Shown here piece by piece: positions 5,919 to 10,014 of a stretch of 10,014 nt of DNA (the first letter of the stretch is position 1; each line of letters opens with the position of its first letter). A program made the position numbers and the translations under genes. Under the pieces are notes generated by a model. It had not been told where the DNA came from. It saw nothing but the letters and a program-made list of their open reading frames with translations, and did not search any database. The DNA is from an uncultured bacterium (GTDB taxonomy: Bacteria > Bacillota > Clostridia > Oscillospirales > Oscillospiraceae): the NCBI GenBank assembly GCA_949288405.1, contig CASEKM010000045.1:1-10014 (forward strand), read 5' to 3'.

Positions 5919-7607
5919 GTGCTTTCCCTGCTTCACATTGAGAACATCGCCCTGATCCAGTCGGCGGACATCCGGTTCGAGCCCGGTTTCAACGTGCTCA
6001 CCGGCGAGACCGGCGCGGGCAAATCCATCATCATCGACTCCATCGGGGCGGTGCTGGGGGAGCGGACCAGCCGGGAGCTCATCCGCACCGGAGCCAAATC
6101 CGCTTTGGTGACGGCGGTGTTCACCCAGGTGCCCCCCCTGCCCTGGCTGGAGGAGAACGGCTTTCCCACCGGGGAGGAGGAGCTGCTCCTCCAGCGGGAG
6201 CTCCAGGGGGACGGGCGCAACGTGTGCCGCATCGGCGGGCGGCTGGTGACGGTGGCCCAGCTACGGGAGCTGGGGCGGCAGCTGCTGAACATCCACGGCC
6301 AGCACGACGGCCAGCAGCTGCTGGAGCCGGCCAGCCACCTGGGCTACCTGGATCAGTTCGGCGCTTGCCGGCCCCTGCTGGAGTCCTACCGGGAGGCCTA
6401 CCGCAAGTGGCATGACATCCGCCGGGAGATGGACAAGCTCCAGATGGACGAGGCGGAGCGCTCCCGCCGGGTGGATACCCTGAACTACCAGATCCAGGAG
6501 CTGGAGCGGGCCCAGCTGAGGCCCGGAGAGGACGAGGAGCTGGAGGCCCGGCGGACGCTGCTGCGCAGTGCGGGCAAGCTCATGGAGGCGGTGCAGGGCG
6601 CCGAGTTTGCCCTGTCCGGGGATGAGGACCGGGACGGGGCCTGCTCCCTCATCGCCCAGGCGGAGGACAGCGTCCGGGGCGTCTCCGATGTGAGCCCGGA
6701 GCTGGAGGAGCTGGGAGAGCGGCTCACCGCCCTGCGGTGCGCCGCCGACGACGCGGCGGACACCCTCCGGGAGCTGGGCCGCGCCTTTGAGTTCTCCCCC
6801 GGAGAGCTGGACCAGGTGGAGGAGCGGCTGGACCAGCTCTACCGCCTGCGGAAGAAGTACGGCCCCACAGTGGAGGAGATGCTGGACTTCCTGGACCGCT
6901 GCCGCCGGGAGCTGGACCAGATCCAGTACGCCGACGACACCCTGGCCCGGCTGGAGAAAGAACTGGAGAAGGCCCGGAAGGAGGCCTTGCGCCGGGGGGA
7001 GGCCCTGTCCCAGGCCCGGCGGGCGGCGGCGGCGGAGCTCCAGGCCCGGGTGCAGGAGGAGCTGCGCCAGCTGGACATGCCCAAGGTGCAGTTCCAGACG
7101 GAGTTCTCCCCCCAGGACGGGGAGGCGGGAATGGACGAGACCGGCCTGGACCAGGTGCAGTTCCTCATGTCCGCCAACCTGGGGGAGGCCCTGAAGCCCA
7201 TTCAGAAGGTGGCCTCCGGGGGCGAGCTGGCCCGGATCATGCTGGCCCTGAAAAACGTGCTGGCGGAGGGGGACGACATCGGCACCCTGGTCTTCGATGA
7301 GGTGGACACCGGCGTCTCCGGCCGGGCGGCTCAGAAGGTGGCCGAAAAGATGGCCCAGGTGGCCCGGCGCAAGCAGGTGCTGTGCGTCACCCACCTGCCC
7401 CAGATCGCCGCCATGGCCGACACCCACTTCTCCGTCCAGAAGGGGGAGCGGGACGGCCGCACCTTTACGGAGCTGGAGCGGCTGGACCGCTCCAGCCGCC
7501 GGGAGGAGCTGGCCCGGCTCATCGGCGGGGCGGCGGTCACGCCGGCCCTGCTGGAGAGCGCGGAGGAGCTGTTGAGCCAGGCGGAGCAGCGGCGGGCAAA
7601 GCAGTAG
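5919..7607 (+). CDS. recN: DNA repair protein RecN
   Basis: RecN is an SMC-like ATPase acting early in double-strand break repair, on the nucleoid. The 562 residues fit the family. Head-domain motifs are Walker A GETGAGKS (29-36), the ABC signature ASGGELARI (from 432), Walker B TLVFDEVDTGVSG (D460-E461) and the switch His in CVTHLPQIAAMAD. Between them, from about 155 to 390, lie long Glu/Arg/Leu/Gln-rich helices expected for the coiled-coil arms. INIHGQHDGQQLL-like sequence (LLNIHGQHDGQQ) before the coiled coil is a RecN hallmark. The GTG start at 5919 is 8 nt after GAGGAGGA (5903-5910), and no ATG in this frame is better placed. It is the last gene of the block and is followed by a terminator-like inverted repeat. 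I see no LexA-type operator before it, consistent with transcription from upstream. Confidence 0.96.
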   Translation: MLSLLHIENIALIQSADIRFEPGFNVLTGETGAGKSIIIDSIGAVLGERTSRELIRTGAKSALVTAVFTQVPPLPWLEENGFPTGEEELLLQRELQGDGRNVCRIGGRLVTVAQLRELGRQLLNIHGQHDGQQLLEPASHLGYLDQFGACRPLLESYREAYRKWHDIRREMDKLQMDEAERSRRVDTLNYQIQELERAQLRPGEDEELEARRTLLRSAGKLMEAVQGAEFALSGDEDRDGACSLIAQAEDSVRGVSDVSPELEELGERLTALRCAADDAADTLRELGRAFEFSPGELDQVEERLDQLYRLRKKYGPTVEEMLDFLDRCRRELDQIQYADDTLARLEKELEKARKEALRRGEALSQARRAAAAELQARVQEELRQLDMPKVQFQTEFSPQDGEAGMDETGLDQVQFLMSANLGEALKPIQKVASGGELARIMLALKNVLAEGDDIGTLVFDEVDTGVSGRAAQKVAEKMAQVARRKQVLCVTHLPQIAAMADTHFSVQKGERDGRTFTELERLDRSSRREELARLIGGAAVTPALLESAEELLSQAEQRRAKQ

Positions 7608-7620
7608 ATGAGAGATAGAG

Positions 7621-7660
7621 GAGGGCGGACCCGCCGCGGCGGGCCCGCCCTCCGTTCGTT
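7621..7660 (+). terminator. Probable terminator after recN: long GC-rich inverted repeat
   Basis: 7621-7636 pairs with 7637-7652 over 16 positions with a single A-C mismatch, so the repeat is nearly a perfect palindrome. As RNA it would form a very stable hairpin with a few central bases as loop. It starts 13 nt after the recN stop. The following sequence, CGTTCGTT, is only a weak T-tract, so termination may be inefficient or helped by other factors. The reverse direction also lacks a T-run. Confidence 0.7.
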
Positions 7661-7721
7661 CCGGCGAGGCGGGTACAAAAAATTTTTGTCAGTCGAAAAA
7701 AGAATTTCTGTTATGAACAAC

Positions 7722-7750
7722 TTGCATTATCAGAATGTACCTGCTATAAT
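7722..7750 (+). promoter_or_regulatory. Sigma-A promoter of the Mrp/Mbh operon
   Basis: The -35 element TTGCAT (7722-7727) is separated by exactly 17 bp from a perfect -10 TATAAT (7745-7750). The -10 is preceded by TG at 7742-7743, making an extended -10. A/T tracts upstream (7675-7715) could act as an UP element. Transcription would start near 7756-7758, giving an untranslated leader of about 150 nt before mrpE. Confidence 0.85.
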
Positions 7751-7766
7751 GATTTCGTTAAGAAAT

Positions 7767-7873
7767 CCGGCATATGGTTAGCAGTCCCCTAAACCGGCCT
7801 CAAAACCGGACAGGGCGGCGGAAAAGCCCCAGCGCCGCCCAAGAGCGCGGCGGTCCGCGCTGAAATATGCCGG
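7767..7873 (+). ncRNA. Structured 5' leader, candidate cis-regulatory RNA of the Mrp/Mbh operon
   Basis: CCGGCATAT (7767-7775) is exactly complementary to ATATGCCGG (7865-7873), giving a 9-bp closing helix across a 107-nt element. Inside it, 7776-7781 can pair with 7789-7795 (six pairs and one bulged A), GGGCGGCG (7813-7820) pairs perfectly with CGCCGCCC (7833-7840), and AGCGCGG (7844-7850) pairs with CCGCGCT (7855-7861) around a CGGT loop. A multi-helix junction between a promoter and a cation-transport operon is the layout of a riboswitch. No intrinsic terminator follows, so control, if any, would act on translation or RNA stability. I do not recognise the class; a Na+- or other cation-sensing RNA is only a guess from the downstream genes. 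Confidence 0.55.
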
Positions 7874-7905
7874 TTCGTTCAATTCAGGAAAGAGGAGTGT
7901 GACCC

Positions 7906-8370
7906 TTGTTCATTCTGCTGCTTGTGGTGTGGATCGTGCTCAATGGGAGCTGGAATGTCCAGGTGCTCGCCGCCGGCGTGGCGGTCTCAGGGGTGCTGTC
8001 CTGGGGCTCCTATCGAATTTTACAGCTGCCGCCCTTGGGTGGAGTGGGCCATATCGACCGCTTCCCAAGGGCTCTTTTTTATCTTTTTTACCTGACCTGG
8101 CAGGTTCTGCTGGCCAATCTCCAGGTGATGGAGCGGATCTTGTTCCCCGGGCGGCGGGAGGGGGCGCCCAAGCTCACCTGGTTTCGCTCCGGCCTGAAGG
8201 AGCCGGGGTACCAGATGCTGCTGGCCAACTCCATCACCCTGACGCCGGGGACCATCACGGTCTCCCTGCGGGAGGGCCGCCTGTGCGTCTATGCCATGGA
8301 CCAGTCCTTTGCCCGGGGGCTCTCGGACTGCGGCTTTGTCCGGCGGCTGCGCCGCTGGGAGGAGGGGTAA
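7906..8370 (+). CDS. mrpE: Na+/H+ antiporter subunit E (MrpE/MnhE, MbhA-like)
   Basis: This 154-residue membrane protein is the E subunit of a multisubunit cation/proton antiporter module. Two close hydrophobic segments at the N-terminus (about 2-36) and a third near 50-70 are followed by a soluble C-terminal domain carrying the family signature ANSITLTPGTITV (107-119). The length is typical. The start is TTG at 7906, 8 nt after GAGGAG (7892-7897). No ATG in this frame precedes the conserved hydrophobic start, so the rare start is well supported. It is the first gene of the operon and is preceded by a structured leader. The next gene begins one base after its stop. Confidence 0.92.
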   Translation: MFILLLVVWIVLNGSWNVQVLAAGVAVSGVLSWGSYRILQLPPLGGVGHIDRFPRALFYLFYLTWQVLLANLQVMERILFPGRREGAPKLTWFRSGLKEPGYQMLLANSITLTPGTITVSLREGRLCVYAMDQSFARGLSDCGFVRRLRRWEEG

Positions 8371-8371
8371 T

Positions 8372-8674
8372 ATGGCCGAGTGTACGCCCGTGCTGCGGGC
8401 GCTGCTGGCGGTCCTGCTGTGTGTGCTGACCCTGGTGATGCTGACCTGCCTGGTGCGGGCGGTGCGGGGGCCCCGGTACACCGACCGGCTGACAGCCCTG
8501 AACTTGATCTGCACCGTGGTGGTGCTGATGGTGTGTATCCTGTCCTATCTGCTGGAGGCGTCCTATCTGGTGGACGTGGCCATCTTGTACGGACTGCTGA
8601 ATCTGCTGGCGGTGGCGGTGCTCAGCCGCATCTCTGTGGGCCGGCACCGGGAGAGAAGGAGGCGGGGACGTTGA
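8372..8674 (+). CDS. mrpF: Antiporter subunit F (MrpF/MnhF, MbhB-like)
   Basis: This small hydrophobic subunit has 100 residues and three predicted membrane helices (about 8-30, 38-60 and 65-85). Between helices 1 and 2 it carries RGPRYTDRL (32-40), matching the conserved R-GP-x-x-DR region of MrpF, where the Asp is thought to matter for ion transport. The C-terminus is strongly basic (RHRERRRRGR). The ATG at 8372 follows GGAGGAGGGG directly. An upstream start in the same frame would only add residues antisense in character to the family, so I reject it. The stop overlaps the mrpG start. Confidence 0.92.
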   Translation: MAECTPVLRALLAVLLCVLTLVMLTCLVRAVRGPRYTDRLTALNLICTVVVLMVCILSYLLEASYLVDVAILYGLLNLLAVAVLSRISVGRHRERRRRGR

Positions 8675-9000
8675 CAGTGCGGGAATTGCTGGGGGCGGCC
8701 CTGCTGATCCTGGGGGTGCTGGTGGTGGCGGTGGCCGCCATCGGCCTGTTCCGGTTCCGGCGTACCCTGGATCTGCTCCAGGCCAGCGCTCTGGCGGACA
8801 CCCTGGGGCTGTTTTTGGTGACGGCGGGGCTGGTGGTCCTGTGCGGCTTCACCGTCCACACCGTCAAGCTGGTGCTGGCGGCGGCGATCCTGTGGGTGGT
8901 GAACCCGGTGTCCGCCCACCTGATCGCACGGATGGAGGTCATCACCGGTCTGGGGCTGGACCCGGACCAGCTGCCGGGAGAGGGGGAACAGGAGCTGTGA
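8671..9000 (+). CDS. mrpG: Antiporter subunit G (MrpG/MnhG, MbhC-like)
   Basis: This 109-residue protein has three membrane helices and the MrpG core: GLFRFRRTLDLLQASALADTLG corresponds to the family's G-x-x-RF ... LHA-x-x-x-ADTLG region (shown here in part as ALADTLGLFL), followed by the last helix and NPVSAHLIAR. The TTG start at 8671 overlaps the mrpF stop as TTGA and lies 8 nt after AAGGAGG (8656-8662). The GTG at 8677 would be 14 nt away and is less likely. The C-terminal tail is acidic. It is part of the antiporter membrane arm with E and F. Confidence 0.92.
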   Translation: MTVRELLGAALLILGVLVVAVAAIGLFRFRRTLDLLQASALADTLGLFLVTAGLVVLCGFTVHTVKLVLAAAILWVVNPVSAHLIARMEVITGLGLDPDQLPGEGEQEL

Positions 9001-9254
9001 TACTGTTGGAGGTACTGCTGCTGGACTTTCTGGTCTTCTGCGCCCTGGCGGCCATTTTCTGCCGCCGGCTGGTGTCGGCGGTGATCATCTTCATGGCCTA
9101 CTCCGCGGTGATGTCCCTGGTGTGGTTCCTGCTGGAGTCCCCAGACCTGGCGGTGACTGAGGCGGCGGTGGGGGCCGGGGTGACCAGCCTGCTGTTTTTC
9201 CTCACGCTGCGGAAGATCAACGGGTTAAGGGGGATGGAGCGGGATGAGGACTGA
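8997..9254 (+). CDS. MbhD-like subunit (DUF4040 / C-terminal MrpA-type segment)
   Basis: This 85-residue membrane protein matches the MbhD/DUF4040 family, which corresponds to part of the C-terminal region of large MrpA proteins carried as a separate gene. Helices are predicted at about 3-21, 24-44 and 52-74. The key stretch is SPDLAVTEAAVGAGVTSLLFFLTL, close to the family pattern P-D-x-A-x-TEA-x-VGAG; its membrane Glu is a likely proton-path residue by analogy. The GTG start overlaps the mrpG stop (GTGA, 8997-9000). The gene ends overlapping the next start by 11 nt. A stand-alone MbhD suggests that the operon's MrpA-like subunit, if present, is the short type. Confidence 0.86.
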   Translation: MILLEVLLLDFLVFCALAAIFCRRLVSAVIIFMAYSAVMSLVWFLLESPDLAVTEAAVGAGVTSLLFFLTLRKINGLRGMERDED

Positions 9255-10014
9255 ACGGCCTGGAGAGACCTGGTACGAGCGCTTCCTCCGCTGGGCGGGA
9301 GGCGAGGAGCCCGACGGCCCCGAGGGGCCCGAGGACCCGGAGCGCCAGGAGTTCCAGGAGTATCTGGAGTACATCGACGCCCACGGCTATCTGGAGTTTG
9401 GGGCCTACCGCCTTATGCGCTGGAAGGAGCGGCGGGAGAGGGGCCTCATCCCCGACACCGCACCCGCCCCGCACCATGAGGAGGCGAAGCCGGCCCGGCC
9501 GCCGGAGGGGCGGCACCGCTCCGGCCGCCTGCGGAGACAGATGAAGCTCTACCGGGTGCTCAGCGTGGCGGTGACGCTGGTGCTCTCGGCGGTGTTTTTG
9601 GTGACCGCCCTGGAGCTGCCCGCCTTCGGGGACCCCTCCGCCCCCGCCCTCAATGAGGTGTCGGAGCGCTATCTGGAGCGGGGCGCAGAGGAGACAGGGG
9701 CGGTGAACGCAGTCACGGGGATGATCCTGGATTACCGGGCCTTTGACACCTTTGGGGAGTCGGCGGTGCTGTTCGCCGCGGCGGCCAGCACCATCCTGCT
9801 GCTCAACCGCCCGGACCGGAGGGCCCGCACCTTCCGGGGGCCCGACCAGCTCACCAATCTGCTGGGCCGGTCTCTGCTGCCGGTGATCCTGCTGTTCGGG
9901 GTCTATGTGATCCTCAACGGCCACCTGAGCCCGGGGGGCGGCTTCTCCGGGGGCGCGGTGCTGGGGGGCGGCCTGATCCTGGCCTCCCTGGTGCTGGGGG
10001 AGGAGCGGATGGAG
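9244..10014 (+). CDS. MbhE-MrpB fusion with a long charged N-terminal extension, cut by the right edge
   Basis: The frame is open from ATG 9244 through the window end, 257 codons without a stop. Residues 1-99 are hydrophilic and charged (ERFLRWAGGEEPDGPEGPED, then YLEYIDAHGYLEFGAYRLMR, then a Pro/Arg-rich linker), and I recognise no family for them. Residues 104-125 form a membrane helix leading into LPAFGDPSAP (125-134) and TGAVNAVTGMILDYRAFDTFGE (in part, NAVTGMILDYRAFDT at 155-169), the pattern of MbhE. Residues 200-252 (GPDQLTNLLGR, then LNGHLSPGGGFSGG at 224-237) are the MrpB/MnhB domain, here incomplete. The start overlaps the mbhD-like gene by 11 nt and has GGAG at 9236-9239. ATG 9541 is a possible internal start that would remove the extension, but the upstream codons are continuous and protein-like. 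Confidence 0.88.
   Translation, partial: MRTERPGETWYERFLRWAGGEEPDGPEGPEDPERQEFQEYLEYIDAHGYLEFGAYRLMRWKERRERGLIPDTAPAPHHEEAKPARPPEGRHRSGRLRRQMKLYRVLSVAVTLVLSAVFLVTALELPAFGDPSAPALNEVSERYLERGAEETGAVNAVTGMILDYRAFDTFGESAVLFAAAASTILLLNRPDRRARTFRGPDQLTNLLGRSLLPVILLFGVYVILNGHLSPGGGFSGGAVLGGGLILASLVLGEERME

Larger units (their letters stand above)
7608..7905. other. Control region between recN and the Mrp/Mbh operon
   Basis: This 298-bp gap is the only long noncoding stretch. It contains the recN terminator (7621-7652), an AT-rich segment with the palindrome ACAAAAAATTTTTGT (7675-7689), a sigma-A promoter (7722-7750), a structured leader (7767-7873) and the mrpE ribosome binding site (GAGGAG, 7892-7897). 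The region from about 7673 to 7766 is strikingly AT-rich against its surroundings. I see no open frame of protein-like composition and no tRNA. Confidence 0.8.

Noticed and set aside
7686..7717. A second promoter with -35 TTGTCA (7686-7691) and -10 near TATGAA (7712-7717)
   Set aside because: The 20-bp spacing and poor -10 make it much weaker than the 7722-7750 promoter; it is not needed to explain transcription.
7711..7750. A possible ARG box (ArgR operator) overlapping the promoter
   Set aside because: The A/T-rich sequence lacks the symmetric TGAAT...ATTCA pattern, and the downstream genes are not arginine-related.
7767..7873. A tRNA or tRNA-like gene, suggested by the closing helix and the GGTTAGCAG segment
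   Set aside because: The element is 107 nt with no T-arm GTTCRA in the right place, no proper anticodon arm and no CCA-like end. The 9-bp closing helix does not fit a standard acceptor stem.
8291..8371. A longer start for mrpF at 8291
   Set aside because: The extra residues overlap mrpE coding sequence and have shadow-like composition. ATG 8372 has an adjacent strong ribosome binding site and matches the family start.
1..10014. CRISPR arrays, insertion sequences, prophage genes or integrase attachment sites
   Set aside because: No regularly spaced repeats, transposase or integrase motifs, or tRNA-associated repeats were seen. The only exact long repeat is the duplication in ispA.

Overview
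The window is GC-rich, densely packed bacterial DNA. Gene content and order (xseB - ispA - divergent PAP2 - dxs - tlyA - nadK - argR - recN) are typical of Firmicutes. The high GC, strong GGAGG-type ribosome binding sites and use of TTG/GTG starts suggest a high-GC member of the Clostridia, perhaps Oscillospiraceae. That placement is inferred from style and synteny, not from a marker search.

Left edge (1-133, minus strand): the first 44 codons of a second polyprenyl synthase gene, an ispA paralog, which runs out of the window and points away from everything else. A 68-bp gap separates it from the rightward gene string.

Central block (202-7607, plus strand): eight tightly spaced genes, probably one transcription unit. 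They are xseB (exonuclease VII small subunit), ispA (farnesyl diphosphate synthase, interrupted by a perfect 65-bp tandem duplication that shifts the frame), a YuiD-like divergent PAP2 membrane protein, dxs (first step of the MEP isoprenoid pathway), tlyA (rRNA 2'-O-methyltransferase), nadK (NAD kinase), argR (arginine repressor) and recN (DNA repair SMC-like ATPase). Several junctions are 4-11 nt overlaps. The block ends at a long GC-rich inverted repeat, a likely terminator, at 7621-7652.

Intergenic control region (7608-7905, 298 bp): the terminator, an AT-rich stretch, a near-consensus extended -10 sigma-A promoter (7722-7750), and a leader of roughly 150 nt. The leader can fold into a multi-stem RNA closed by a perfect 9-bp helix (7767-7775 with 7865-7873).

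Right block (7906-10014, plus strand): an overlapping run of small membrane proteins, MrpE, MrpF, MrpG, an MbhD-like subunit and an MbhE-MrpB fusion cut by the window edge. This order matches the Na+/H+ antiporter module of Mrp antiporters and Mbh-type membrane-bound hydrogenases. The deciding downstream subunits are not visible.

The most notable points are the disrupted ispA with an intact-looking divergent paralog next to it, the structured leader of the Mrp/Mbh operon, and the unusual N-terminal extension on the MbhE-MrpB fusion. No mobile element, CRISPR array, tRNA or rRNA was found.
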